Shown one piece after another: positions 45,001-56,931 of a stretch of DNA of 64,000 bases. The position numbers and the translations under genes were made by a program. The notes under the pieces were generated by a model that searched no databases, was not told where the DNA came from, and saw nothing but the letters and a program-made list of their open reading frames with translations. The DNA is taken from NCBI GenBank assembly GCA_013368325.1, contig JAACJK010000232.1, positions 124,001 to 188,000 on the forward strand, in the 5' to 3' direction. Within the stretch, counting starts at the first letter, position 1. Every line of letters begins with the position of its first letter. The stretch comes from Ephemerocybe angulata. Its lineage: Eukaryota; Basidiomycota; Agaricomycetes; Agaricales; Psathyrellaceae.

Positions 45001-47100
45001 CAGTATGGCGCTCGTACATCGACGCTATCCCCCTCGTCCTCCGTTACACCCCACCCTAAGTCGCCAACGCCCCCAGGATTATCTAGTGGCCTCAAAAGTC
45101 CAACACCAAGATGGGGTACCACGATTCCCCCTATACCACCTCGTACCGCCTTACGAGAGCTCGAGCTTCGGGCTCCGGAGTACGAGGACACCACTGGAGA
45201 GTCCTGTGGTGTGAAGCTTTCCAACTAGCTTTCGCGGGTTCGAGTATTGGGTTGGGGTATCGGAACTCAGGTCCATCGTCGAGAGTGTCGAGAGGGAGTC
45301 GGCGTGTTGAATCTGTTTCGAGTGTGCGCCCGGCGAGCTCATCCTCTCTCCCAACCGTTACGACGACCGAGATTCCTGAGATTACAGCGACTTCACTCTC
45401 TTCCCTTCGTTCCACTTCGATATCCGCGACTACGACGAGCTTGAACGAAGAGAAACGCGCGAGTGGGGCGTCACGGGTGCTGGTCTGGGAGCCAGTGGGA
45501 GGTAGAGCGAGCACGGAGGTTTCTCGATCCCGTCGACTTCATCTCCACCGCCCACCCTATCGACGTCTGCCCTCCCTCTTTACGCCACCCAGTTCGACTT
45601 CGACCCTCGCAACGACACCGTCCATCGCCCTCCTCCTACCCTCGTTCTTAGACTCGGACCTGGTGTGAAAACGCGCGAGCATGACCCTCGAGCGTCGTAT
45701 CGACCTCATGCAAGAGCAGACGGCGGAGGGATGTGACCGTGTTCGAGGGGAAAGATAAGCCGTCCGCGTTGACGGTTGAGGTGGGGGCGTGCGATGGGGA
45801 AGACGAGGGCGCGCGGACGAGTCCGCCGCGGGTTGTGGGGAAGAGTCCGGGTGTGTTGAGTGCGAAAGAGGCGGAGGATGAGGTGAAGGAAGCGTAGATG
45901 AAGGAAGGACGGAACTCGGCAGTTGATTCGGCGAATGCGAGGAGGACGATCCCCGAATCGTCCTTTTCGAACAACTCGTTCTCGCATACGCAGCGCCTTT
46001 CAAAAGCCTCATCGAACGGCGCAGTTGGAAATCGGACTGTCACTTCTGAAGGATGTGCTAGGGGGAGGTGGAGACAGCGATAACGAAGACGGGGATGAAG
46101 GGGCGGGTTAGCGGCGGTGAGGGAGAGATTCGAGAGGGACGATGCGAGCGAAGAATGCGCAAGGACGTTAGAGGGCTGCAGTACAGGGTGTATGGAGAGC
46201 AGGGCGAGGGAGTGCTCGACCGGTTCCCGATGTCGTCGAGCACGATGAGCGTCGTCGGCTCGAAGCGGTCTTTCGTCGCGACGACGAGTACGACGACGAC
46301 ATCACCTCTACGCTACGTTCAGTCGCTCCAGCAGTCGCTGATGTCGCCCACGTTCTGGTTACGTCGTTCCGCGCGCCTCCTCACGGGCATCCGCCGGATA
46401 TTCTTAGTGCGATGGGGTCGATCCAACCGCGCGAGCAAACCCCGAGAAATGCATCGAGGTATACGAGCACGACGACGACGAGTTCTTGGGAGGGATGCGG
46501 AGGTGTTTACAACAATGATAGCTACAGCGGGTGCTTGATGAGCTCGAGGGAAGGATTATGAGTATCGGGCGGGAGGGGGGTGGGGCCAGTGGTTGTAGGT
46601 AGGTATGATGGCGTCAATGAGCGGTTCGTACCACGTCTATCCGAGCGTGTGGAAGGGTGCGGAGGGGAGGTTCGGATGGGAGAAGGCAATGGGAGACGCG
46701 GGAGGGACGGGAGGGGCGAGGAAGAGAGTCGATCAGGGCGCGAGTGTCTACACGAAAGGGAGTGGAGGTGGAGATCGGGAGAGCGTGAAGAGTAGATGTT
46801 CGGCGGGCGCAGCCGTACAGCTCGATATCCAGCTCAAAACGGCTGGGACGATTGCGAATGTGGATTCGAACGATGATTAGGCCGGATCACATCGCCCTGC
46901 TCCTCTCGAGCTCATATCTTCATCGCATTCCCCCTCCACGCCTCTGCTATGCGCGAGCTGGGGTCGTCTCCGAATCAGAGCACGGGTACCCGGGTGACGG
47001 CGGTGCCTGGATGGGCAGGGGAGGTGCCGGTTCGTGGGGTGCGTGACGGATGGGCTGCGAAGTTCACGAGCCCCACTTTGAGGGGCGTTAGGCGCTGCGG
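45001..47100 (+). pseudogene. Relic of a Ser/Arg-rich protein gene
   Basis: GC-rich region with coding-like blocks in changing frames. They include ASMTLERRIDLMQEQTAEG (from about 45679), VFEGKDKPSALTVEVG through AKEAEDEVKEA, an in-frame TAG at 45897, then KEGRNSAVDSANARRTIPESSF and SSNGAVGNRTVTSEG, and later GSYHVYPSVWKGAEGRFGWEK (from about 46620). The blocks look like one disordered, Ser/Thr-rich protein broken by at least three frameshifts and one stop. Family unknown. Confidence 0.4.
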
Positions 47101-49647
47101 CCGGAATGGCGAGTGCGATCGAGATTTTTGGTGAATCTTCGAACGAAAGTTTCCCCATTATCGGCCTCGGCGCCTAGAGGGATAGCATGACACTGTCCTA
47201 TACGCACCTTGATCAGGGTCGTGAACGAGCATCATGTCAGTGGTAGTTCGCGCAGCAGGTAAGTCAAATCGATCTTATGCCCTGATCCTGTAGACCTGTG
47301 TTGTAGGCAGGGCTAGGGACGATGAACCCATCCGCGGATCCCCCAATTCGCGTGTCATACCTTAGAGCGAGATTCGCAGTTCTTGAGAGACGGTATAACT
47401 ACAGAAAAGGATACAACCAATGGAACGGCGTGGATTATAAGTGTCTCCGACGGCGGGAATTGCGTGAAGAGGGCAGAGATGAATTAGGCGCCCGCCAGTT
47501 GCTGCTTCGCAGGGATGGCAGAGCACGAGTACGATCCAGATGAGATGAAAATGGTGCATTGGAAATTGTTCGGGGAAGTCTTTCTTCGAGATTCGCGTCG
47601 GTAATTGCACCGCTCCTCTCGTGCCTGTCCCAAGTACTCCAATGTGACTAGCTAAGGGATAGGAAGGCTCCCTGAGGAGAATGTGAAATATGAGTAGAAC
47701 GAGGAGCCGAATCGTATAGCTATAAGGTTCAAACTATGAAGATGCCGGGCCATCTTACGCCCCCGCTCCTGAAAGGCTAATCCCAAGGTCCTCCACAGCG
47801 TGTCATTCCTCGGGAACGAGGCAAAGCAAACGGTATGCACGTGCAGTTCCAAGTGGTCATTCAATACCGTAGAACAGGGGATAGGTGGGTATGTGGGCCC
47901 TTTTTACTACTTCACCTTTGGCGGTCAAGACGCCAATCTGACCTATTCTAGACAAGGTCATCAGAGAGAGATGTTTCGTAAGGTATGGTCTGAGTAGGAT
48001 CTGCGGGTGCCTCCGGTGCGACCGCGGTCAAGAGGAATGATAGAAGGTACACTCAGATACACGAGGCACCTCTTTAATGAAGCTATTTTCAGACCGTGTC
48101 TTAGGATCCTCCAAATCTCCATTGCTTGCAGGAACGAGGCACGCGTATTGGGCGCTTATTATCAAAACCCAAGATAGAGGGCTATCAACCGTTTTTAGCT
48201 TCTATCCCACAAGCTCTCAGTTGTCCCCTCTTCATTTCCCAATTATGTACATGAGGTAAAATATGTTCCAGAGTCTGGGCGCGTGCTTTGCTCAAGCTTT
48301 TCCTTCGCTTCACCTTACTCCCTTCAGCGTACACTACGTGTAATTCGACGTCGCAGCGTGTCAGTGTGTTGCTTTGGTTTCGAACCTCGAGGGTGATAGG
48401 TACTAGTAGCACTGTACAATGCGGGGCTTTGATGCTTTTGTATCTTCTCAGAATGGGACCGACCCACAGCCGATCATAGCGGAATACCTCTATCCGTAAC
48501 GGCACTCTAACGAGTGCCAGTCCCCGACTCTCAGATCTCAGGTGAAATTAAGGCCACCAAACATGTTACATATCGGCTCGGGGAATTATAGAGACGTCAC
48601 AGACATATGCTCTGGCCATTTTTATCGGAATGAAATGATTGTAGAATTCGTCTGAGTTGTGCACGCATACCAGTGTAGGTGAGTATACTTGTGACACATG
48701 AGTAAAACTCAATGCCATGCCTTCGTCATCATCCTCTTCCATGCTCAGCCCTTGCAACATGCGGGTAACTTCAGCAGCTTCTAGCATGCGGAATCCGTTG
48801 GCCCACAAGTATCTGGAGTCTCAACATGCTTTACGAGCATTTGGATGGGCAGAGACCGACGCAATTAGCCCAGTCCTATCTCAAGTTCGGCTTCTGATTG
48901 CACACCAACGGAGGGCTGGGAAGAGTGGTTTTGATTACACCTTGTGCTTTTGAGTGTATACCAATCCTGCAAGGTTAAGCTGTGTGGGGATGAGATACAT
49001 GCAATGCGGAGTGGAGGTAGGGGCAGCGTGGCGTTTCATGTCTATTAGGAAACGGAATACTCACCAACATCGCACAACATCTCAAAGCGGGGGACCAATG
49101 AGGCGCACAGTACCTGGCGCACCTCGAAAGGGCATATTCCATATAACTGTGGCCGTGGTCATAGGGTTCTGTAAAATGTGTAGTGTTGTTCCTTGGTCTT
49201 GGGGGGAGAAAATCAAACGAAAGAGAGAGGTGAAGGTGAAAGAAGAGGGAATGGGGATAGTTAGACGGGAAAGGGGTAAGCTATACCCTACAACTTCGAA
49301 GACTTATTAACTATATAACCTGAGTGGAAGGAGTGTTCTTCCGAGGGCAGAAGTCAATATCCCGTGGCTATGTCTGCCCCATGACCTTGAATGACGCAGT
49401 TCCACAAGCTTTCCCACGCGCTCATTGAGAATTGTAGGGAATGGCGACGTTCTGTCACCACAGAACCCTCCTCCTGAAGGAGTCGGGGAATTTGCTCATA
49501 CATATGCGTCCAAAATGGCAGCTTGGTGGTGAAACTACGACATTGGAACGAGGCTCTATGCACGTCTACAAAGCGCCCATGAATTCGAGGTGCCCCCATC
49601 ACTGGTCCTTGTCGGACTCTGGACAAAGCCAGAGATATAGATAGGCA
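47101..49647. other. Long stretch without a recognised gene
   Basis: Short open frames only; nothing recognisable on either strand. Confidence 0.35.
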
Positions 49648-50046
49648 GAGCAGAAATCGAGGATGGAGAACGAGTATATCCACTCAACGCGAATCCCTCA
49701 GAGGGACGACAGAAAAAAATTGCTCTAGATACCAAGTGGTACGTCTATCCCACTCTCTCTCTGGATAAAAAAGATCATCAACTGAATAAACGGATTTATT
49801 CAGGTTCAGTAGCGAACGGAGGGATGCCCCACGTCGACTTCTTCCCGACGGAACAAAGCTCAAAGTAGGACGGAGATTGACAAAGGAGCAGAAATCAAGG
49901 TTGGGGGAAGAGTATGCACTCAACACGCAACCCTCAGAGCGACGACAGAAAGAAATTGCTCTAGATATTGGTTGAAGTGGTACGTCTATCCTGTTCTCAC
50001 TGGACACAAAAGATCATCGACTGAATAAACGGATCTATTTAATAGG
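49648..50046. repeat. Direct repeat of about 160 bases, 242 bases apart
   Basis: The segment from GCAGAAATCGAGG (49648) to about 49806 recurs from GCAGAAATCAAGG (49890) to about 50046, with small differences. The shared part includes GACGACAGAAA(A/G)AAATTGCTCTAGATA and AAAGATCATC(A/G)ACTGAATAAACGGAT. Tandem-type duplication with no coding role seen. Confidence 0.75.
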
Positions 50047-50629
50047 ATGAATGAGAAACCGCGATGGGGCCAATGTGGTACTTTCGACATGTGTAGGTCC
50101 TCCCTTTCTACTGTATCAGGTCGAACGGCCCTCACTCCGAGTCAGAGATGGATGTAATAATGCCAGGAGGAGAGCGTGGACTGTACATGGCACAACGGGA
50201 GAAGATAACGACGATTTGCAATTATGCATGCACAATAAGGCTCGCGATCGACCACTGTACAGGGACTTTGCAAATTCTGAAGCACGTTGCCACTCACTAT
50301 CGCACGTATACCGACGAGTCCGGCGAATGACTTCACTGTGACGGGATACGACCCACCACAAAATGCCTATTCCAAGCCACGCAGTCCAGTTAAACTTCTC
50401 CAGCCACTACCCATGCCTCGAGGTGGCTCCCACATTAGGGCTTGGATGGACGTTACGAGGTGGATCCCGGATTAGGGCCTGGATGGGGGGTTACGGATAA
50501 GATGTCCACTCTGCGGGGCTTTGAGGTGCCTCGCACCGGATCGCTCTACCTTTCTCTTCCATCCAGAATCACAAGGCTGTCTCTCTAGCTACGGTACGCT
50601 TCTACTCACTGAAAGTGCTTTATGTCTCT
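50047..50629. other. Stretch without a recognised gene
   Basis: Contains a short duplicated motif (GAGGTGGCTCCCACATTAGGGCTTGGATGG and GAGGTGGATCCCGGATTAGGGCCTGGATGG) at 50418-50490. No gene. Confidence 0.35.
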
Positions 50630-50631
50630 GA

Positions 50632-50638
50632 TATATAA
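50632..50638 (+). promoter_or_regulatory. TATA box of the F-box/LRR-like gene
   Basis: TATATAA, about 65 bases before the ATG at 50701. Confidence 0.55.
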
Positions 50639-50700
50639 TCTCCAAATGTGTTCTGACCAGCTCGATTCCATCGCACATAGTACCTCAGACCCTTTCTGTG

Positions 50701-51648
50701 ATGCAGGCAAACGTGGAATTTGACAGACGTCCTGGCATTCAAAGGATCGACCAAGGCAGCCTCCTCCGCATCCTCCAGCTATCCACATCCCTTCAACAAT
50801 ATACTCGCAATGAAGATATCCAGGACGAGCTACCACGAGGCTATCTTGGTCTGGTGTCGAGGTCACTCGACCGGTTCATCGTCAACGAACCATCGCTGTG
50901 GACCACGTTCCTTATCCGTCCCGACAGCCCAGTCGAGACTTATACAGTGGAAGGTGACCCAACATCGCACTTTCTGACCAGGTCTGGCGATCTCCCCCTT
51001 TCTATATATCTCCTTCCTGGGACGTTAGGGGATGGGGCCGATAGGAGGATGAAGCGGGAGGCTGCAGCAGCGCGCTTATTGGGGGAGATAATCACAAAGG
51101 AGGGCGCCAGGATCAAGACGCTCGTCGTCAGCACACGCTGGAGATCTTCTCTTATGCGCATCGGGAACTTACTGGACCCCAAATCCCTTCCTGCAGTAGA
51201 GCGGCTGGTTATCGAGTCCTCTATAGACGACGTCGGGGCTCCTGATGTTGGTCTGGCTATCCATCTCGACGATCCCTCAAGTCTCACATCACTCTCGATC
51301 GACGCCGTTAACCTCTTCGCCTTCCTCGCGTCGACTCACAATCCTCACGATGTTCTCGCTCTTATCACTTCACTCACAGTCACCAACATGCACCCCGGCA
51401 CATATGGCTTTCCCGAGGATGGCCTGTCAAGCATCATCGAGCTCATCGACTCGCTCCTGTACCTTCAGTCCCTGACTTTCGACGACTTTCAAATGCTCGA
51501 GTACCACTTGGAGATATTCGGCATCGTTCATCGTCAACCCAGGACCCCAACCCAGCTATACAACCTGACGTTGAGGAACACGAGTGGTTCAGCGCGTACC
51601 TTCCTTCGACGTCACATCTCTCCTACCATCCTTGTCATTGAACAGTGA
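50701..51648 (+). CDS. F-box/LRR-like protein, intronless, F-box truncated
   Basis: Single exon of 315 residues. The ATG at 50701 is preferred over an upstream in-frame GTG. The N-terminus (LLRILQLSTSLQQYTRNEDIQ...YLGLVSRSLDRFIVNEPSLWTTFLIRP) matches the end of the usual basidiomycete F-box segment (VS..(F/L)...P.LW), but the classic LP.E(L/I) start is missing or strongly changed. The rest has irregular leucine-rich spacing (VERLVIESSID, LTSLSIDAVNLFAFL, LITSLTVTNMH, LQSLTFDDFQML, LYNLTLRNTSG). Such proteins select substrates for SCF ubiquitin ligases; without a clear F-box, Skp1 binding is doubtful. It is shorter than typical members (400-600 residues), so it could be a 3'-truncated copy. 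Confidence 0.6.
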   Translation: MQANVEFDRRPGIQRIDQGSLLRILQLSTSLQQYTRNEDIQDELPRGYLGLVSRSLDRFIVNEPSLWTTFLIRPDSPVETYTVEGDPTSHFLTRSGDLPLSIYLLPGTLGDGADRRMKREAAAARLLGEIITKEGARIKTLVVSTRWRSSLMRIGNLLDPKSLPAVERLVIESSIDDVGAPDVGLAIHLDDPSSLTSLSIDAVNLFAFLASTHNPHDVLALITSLTVTNMHPGTYGFPEDGLSSIIELIDSLLYLQSLTFDDFQMLEYHLEIFGIVHRQPRTPTQLYNLTLRNTSGSARTFLRRHISPTILVIEQ

Positions 51649-52109
51649 TGTTGTGGGTCGGCATCCTTGGCTCAACCACACATATACACAATGTCCGTAG
51701 CTATGATACACACACCATTACTGTCATTCCTTCCTTTTCATTTAACCCACATACCTATGTTCTCTGGACCTCCAGTCAATCTTCGGCCTACTCATAGACG
51801 TTTAGTATTCAGGTTTTCTAATCCACGGGCGTTTACTATTTACCTCTCGTAACTTGTCATCATACTACTCTGTTAACCCCAACTCTGCTGGATATCCATG
51901 CCCTGCGATAACATCGGGGCACCTATTTATAATAAATTCCCTTTGCTACGTAGACAAGGTATGATCTCGCACCATTGTTCCTACAGAGCTAGGCGCCTTC
52001 CTTTCACGCTTGTGATCGACGACCCGTCTTTCACGATCCTCTCTGCCAACCAGAGCGAACGACCCCACTGCGGCTCCCCCAAGATAAGATAAGATCCGCG
52101 CACGACGCC
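51649..52109. other. 3' flank of the F-box-like gene
   Basis: No gene recognised; AT-rich at first. Confidence 0.35.
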
Positions 52110-52503
52110 GCGAAAGGAACGACGAGAGAGCAGAGCACCACGCCCTTTAGCGAATACGAGCTCCATCTTCCACCCCGACCCCGATGCAGCACCGCTCTCG
52201 CCTTCCGCCATCGCCGAGCTTTCGCACTTCGCACCGCCTACGCTCCAGACCGAGCTTGAAACGCTCCCGACGAGCTCGAAGAAGTCGAAGTCCAAACCGA
52301 AGAAGCCATCGTCGTCCTCGTCCAGAGATACCCGCGACAAGCTCGGGCGCGAACTACTGCACCTCGAGAGGCTGAGGCTGAAGCAGCAGGGCATACTGCC
52401 CGAGTATGCGGGGGGCGACGAGTTCGAGGGGTTTCAGGGTAGCGGGAGCAAGGCCCCCACCTGCTGCACTCGGACGTGTGCGGTCAGCGAGCGCGAACGA
52501 TGA
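52110..52503 (+). pseudogene. Exon-like relic of an unknown gene
   Basis: A clean frame without its own ATG reads SSIFHPDPDAAPLSPSAIAE, LSHFAPPTLQTELETLP, a Lys/Ser-rich run (KKSKSKPKKPSSSSS), then RDKLGRELLHLERLRLKQQG and ILPEYAGGDEFEGFQGSG, to a TGA at 52501. Its amino-acid make-up is much more protein-like than the shadows around it, so it is probably an internal or 3' exon of a lost gene. Family not recognised. Confidence 0.4.
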
Positions 52504-53653
52504 GTAACCGCGAAGAACTAGCTCGAGGAAAATGGGATACAGTAGATTGGACGATACCCCCAGCCAGACTGCGAGCCTCCAGCGTAGGCAGCGGACATCG
52601 TCGTACGCAGGACCGGCGAAGCCTCACGAAAGGCATAGCGCTACCAGGGAACTTGATGAACGCCCCCCACGAGAGGGCACGTGAAATGCTTTGGAGTCAA
52701 CAGTCTAAAGAGCGAAGACTAACAATGATTCAATAAACTGGGGAGGGCATCGCGATACGCCACGTATGGTGCATCGAATCTGAAAAGAGAGAACGCACGC
52801 GCGACGCCTCGTTGCGACCCTTCAAGGGTGGGAGGGCATTATCGGGAGTGAGGAGAAGTCGATGAGGAGGAGTAGCACCCGGCACCCGAGGAGAGAGATT
52901 CTTGAGTCCTAACCACAGAGAGTCGTGAACGGGAGGAGGAGGAGAGGAACGACGACTCACCTGAACAGATAACCGCACAGCACAATCACAAAGCCCGACA
53001 GCACAACAGCACGTACATTAGACCACAGTTGCTCCCGTCACGATTGCTCTCCTATGATCATCGTAGACGCAGTGAAACCGTCGACAACAGTGAGGGATAT
53101 CCAGCTTGCGGGGAGCGTGGCGGTTCGGTCTGGGGATACGAGTGTGCTGAGAGGCAGATCCAGTAGGAGTGATGGGGAAATCATGGGTTTCTCGTACCTT
53201 GTGTCGAGCCACTTATGCTTTCGCAGTCATCGTTCGTCGTCGTGCACATGGTGGGCGGAGAAAAGGAACAGCGAACTAATCTGGGATCAACACTGATCCG
53301 GCTGGGATCACGGCGAATTCCGAGTCCCCGCATCGCTCCCGCAAACAGTTGGGCACACCCTGAGCGGCATGCGATGTGTCGTACAGTATAGTCGGAAAAG
53401 GACCGGCGATGTGCCGCTTCGCTTTCAAGGCGTACCTCTTCGAGGCACGCGTGGACAGTAGAGAGTACCAAAGTGGTCATTACAGGGGCTTGCATGGGAA
53501 GGTGCTTATCTGAGGCAGAACGCAGGGTACTAGTCCACTAGAGCAACAACCATCACAGTATCACACGTAGTATCCTACTTGGGCACAGATGCCCAATGAA
53601 ACTAAGGAATCCTTGCCTCGCCCACTTATCGGTCTCGTACCTCCGTGAGAGGT
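52504..53653. other. Stretch without a recognised gene
   Basis: Short open frames only. Confidence 0.35.
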
Positions 53654-54095
53654 TTACCGGTGACTATTTACATGGGCGGAATACTATAATAACGGTTCCT
53701 CAGTTCCCGAATGCACCGAAGGTAATTCGCGTCTCTCACCTCATTGTTCCCCGCCTTTGTTCGTGGGAATGTCTTGTGGCAGCGGTTGCACTCAAATGGG
53801 GGGTTTGGGTCTAGGGGGCTAGATCTCGCCTCCAGCCGGTCTGCGACTTCGGCGAGGAGATCACGAGTGGCAATATCGGCGAGGATTTCTCGGCGGTCGA
53901 GGCTCCTCGTTGATGTAGTGAGCTCGTCTAGATTGTCCCTGGCTGCAAATGTATACTGAGGGTGTGGATAAATAAGATGTGAGCATTTGTTGTGACTTTG
54001 TACGCCAGTGGTGCACCTACGTCGTCGTGATACGCATTCGCGAGGGAGGCGAGAGCCCCCAGAGCTGTGAGTAGGTTGATGAAGGAGACACGCAT
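53654..54095 (-). CDS. Small secreted CxxC/His protein, family member 1 (106 residues)
   Basis: Three exons on the minus strand: 54095-54021, 53955-53740 and 53683-53654, all phase 0, GT..AG. A signal peptide (MRVSFINLLTALGALASLANA) is followed by a propeptide-like region with repeated (S/T)(T/S)R-(D/E)-(I/L)-L motifs (REILADIATRDLLAEVADRL), an RR pair that could be a Kex2 site, and then FECNRCHKTFP. The last exon supplies YSAHVNSHR, completing a C-x2-C...H-x3-H pattern like a C2H2 zinc finger in a secreted protein. The exon plan and length equal those of the gene at 58685-59157. A TATA box lies 85 bases upstream. No function known; effector-like by size, secretion and small-family expansion (inferred). 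Confidence 0.7.
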
Positions 54096-54179
54096 GGTTT
54101 GGCCTTCAAGTAAAGGAGGGCGTTAATGAAACAAATGAGCGAATAATAGATGATAATTCGGCGTACGCAGTAGACTACC

Positions 54180-54186
54180 TTATATA
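54180..54186 (-). promoter_or_regulatory. TATA box of secreted CxxC member 1
   Basis: TATATAAGG on the minus strand, about 85 bases before the ATG at 54095. Confidence 0.55.
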
Positions 54187-55661
54187 CAAGTGGTCTAGGT
54201 ACGAGGTAGAACAAACCCGAATCACGGGGTGGGACTCGCTCAATCTACAACCCCGAAATACCTTCCCGCAGAAAGGATATCACCGTTCATGGGGACACAT
54301 TCAAGATGCCATGTCGACCAAGGTCTCAAATTACCTCAGTTTCAGCTCGGCATCCATATGTAAAAACACATATGACATGCATAACAACGCGTTTCGACGT
54401 ACTTATCTCGGTAAATACAGGCCGGCCTGGCGTGTAAATACGAGTTGTCGAAAAGCATTCCAACGCCGCTCGGGCCGCTCTTTATTGGCCTATCGCCCTC
54501 CAGTTGACACCTACGGCCGGCCACGTCGAACACTTCAACACATCCAGAGCCAGTCTGCACTGTCCGGACCGCATTCCAGTGGCGTTGAAAGAAAATCACC
54601 GTTGAAACGGCCGGACAGAAATTTATGACATAGTTTCTCCAGTGCCCGGTGCATCCCTCACATCGTACATCTCATCCACCCACCTGTTGTCTCCCCCATG
54701 ACTCCGGTGTCTGATAAGGCAGAGACAATTCCAACGGATCATCTCTCTACCGAAGCTTCGTACTTATCCAGACACCATAAGTAAACCAACCCTCCCACTC
54801 ATTCCATGATTCGCTAAGCGATGAGAATAGGGGATACTATCGGCATGGCGAGATGAATCCCATCAACAGGGACACGTGGATATAGATGAATACGAACATA
54901 TCCTTGGCGAGTGAATACCAGAAGAGCAACAACCTGCCGGAGATCATGGATCATCGAGTGAGCTGAATGACTAGGCGCTCAAAGGCGCCTATCCAGGTTT
55001 GTGAAAGTCCCGTATTAGCACGCGCCTACACACACACACACGACTTATCGTGGATCGGAGGATAAGGTCAGAAACATAGCGCCATGAGCTTGTTGACGAC
55101 TCCGCACTGTTCCTATCGCCGAGCTGGCTGAGAGCATTCGTGGGTTGAGGTCTTCAAGCTTCTTTCGCACCGCGGTTTTTTCCCCGCGCCGTTATTTCGG
55201 ACAGGATGATTCGACCCTGGGGATGGTCACTGTGGTTCTATACAGCAAACAGCTCTTTACGTGATACACGCACTTTCCCCAATCCTTGTTATACGTCTTC
55301 CAACGGTACTATGCATGTACCGGTCGTTTGATGTTTCGCCCAGCTTCTCAGGGTCTCATCCGTTTAGCCTTAAGTTCGTTCGGGCGACCGGTCGGTCGCT
55401 TGGATCAGCGAACATGCGGACGATTGATACTTTGTTCAGCATCCATTCGGCTCTTTTCAGTTTTTTGATTCACTTTGAATGGGGTGTGTACGCGCGTGGT
55501 TGGTTCAACTCATGTGTTTGGCGTATACCTCTTTTTGATATCCAGAAGTCTGTTTGCGTGTTTGTCTACGGTGTTGGGCTGCGGGTAGAACTTGTTGTCT
55601 GGGTAACAATCCCACTGAGCTGTGCTTTGGGTTCTTTCCCCGTGTTAGCATCCAACTTTCG
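54187..55661. other. Stretch without a recognised gene
   Basis: Short open frames and a short (CA)n run near 55030. Nothing recognisable. Confidence 0.35.
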
Positions 55662-55895
55662 CTAGCCAGACTTTTGTGGATCGGTGAGTGCTGCATCCGA
55701 GGCTATCAGCATGGGGTGGGCGTTTCGCGGTTGTGTCAACTTCTCTTTCATGAGCATTTCAAAGATAACTATGGCGCTGTTATTGACGTCTGCCTCCTTG
55801 GCGACGTATAATAGAGAGTTTGGGTGATCAATCAATATGTTGGTGTATATCCAATCTTCGAACGTGTCGATCGTGGAGTTGTGCTTGGGATCCAT
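55662..55895 (-). CDS. Small hypothetical protein (77 residues) with clear TATA and Kozak context
   Basis: Intronless minus-strand ORF starting MDPKHNSTIDTFEDWIYTNI. The ATG sits in a strong CACCATGG context. A TATAAAA motif lies about 75 bases upstream and the leader is C/A-rich, so expression is plausible. No signal peptide, membrane segment or recognised motif. An ATG 22 codons further upstream is in frame but lies too close to the TATA box. Confidence 0.4.
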   Translation of the reverse strand: MDPKHNSTIDTFEDWIYTNILIDHPNSLLYVAKEADVNNSAIVIFEMLMKEKLTQPRNAHPMLIASDAALTDPQKSG

Positions 55896-55967
55896 GGTGG
55901 TGAAGACTGCTGGTGTGGTGGGTCTGAGTGGTGTTGTTTTTCGTCTAAGCTGGATACTCATAGCGAG

Positions 55968-55974
55968 TTTTATA
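55968..55974 (-). promoter_or_regulatory. TATA box of the 77-residue ORF
   Basis: TATAAAA on the minus strand inside GGTATAAAACTCG. Confidence 0.45.
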
Positions 55975-56549
55975 CCACCTCGCTTGTGGGTTCAAATACC
56001 TTGGTGGGCACAACTGCTGCGTGCGCCCGGCTCCGTAATGGCTACATGTTGGCGTATACTGGGTAGGACGGGGCGCCACAGATGCCGCCAAAACTTGACG
56101 AGCTTGGGAGCTATTGCGACGAAGCCTGGACACCAAAGGAAGTTGTGAACAATTCCACTACGACTGAGCTGTTCGGTGTCGTTGCGGTTTGGGATGACAC
56201 TCATGTGCTGAAGGCTTTAAGAATATAGTCGGAGAGCGGCCTCCCGATTCAAACATGACTGGCGCATATCTACTGCAGTATACTGAGAGAGATAGTATGT
56301 GCCTGAGCCTACAACCAGAATGCAACAACCCTCGCATGGATCATTGTGGCAGCCTAGGACGTCTAATCGCAGACCGGGGGACTGGCGGGCGGTGAGCGGT
56401 CTGAAATTTCATCCAGGTGAAGTAGCAAAGTCTCTCTCGCTGAGCCAATATGTAAGGAGTGCCCGCCTTTGAACGGGCTCGGCGGCGCGCCACGCTCCCC
56501 TAACCCCACGCGGCGCTTATGATGCGTCGAACAGGGGAATCCATTCCCA
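55975..56549. other. Stretch without a recognised gene
   Basis: A 70-codon minus-strand frame (55992-56204) has protein-like sequence but no acceptable join to the 77-residue ORF. Otherwise nothing. Confidence 0.3.
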
Positions 56550-56931
56550 CACATCCTTCCTTCCACACCACGATCGTCGCCGCGACGATGGCGGTGGGCT
56601 CGCCCTTGTCCTCCAAATCACCATCGAGTCGCCCCGCCCCACCCCGCGCGACATCTACTCGCACTTTCCCTCAACACAAGGACTCACAGACGACGATGTC
56701 CTCTCACAATTCACCCTGCATGGAAACGGCGTTGCTAGAGCACCCTGCGAGCTCCTCGAGCGCGTTCGCGGGGCATATGGGGGCGCGGTGGTTATTGTGT
56801 GCGACGCGCTCATTACGGTGGTTGACACGGTGCCGCGTGTGGCTGGATATGGTGTGGGCCGGCTGATGCAGCCTCTTTGGATGGATTCCCAGTGCGCCGT
56901 TATATCTCTATTGTTTCGAGTTTTAGACTGA
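56550..56931 (+). pseudogene. Exon-like relic of an unknown gene
   Basis: A clean frame lacking its own ATG reads GGGLALVLQITIESPRPTPR, DIYSHFPSTQGLTDDDVLSQ, FTLHGNGVARAPCELLERVR and GAYGGAVVIVCDALITVVDT, then VPRVAGYGVGRLMQ and a stop at 56929-56931. It looks like a 3' exon cut from a larger gene. Family not recognised. Confidence 0.45.

Noticed and set aside
55960..56010. GGTTCAAATACC resembling a tRNA B box
   Set aside because: No A box at the right distance and no cloverleaf; it lies in the promoter of the small ORF.
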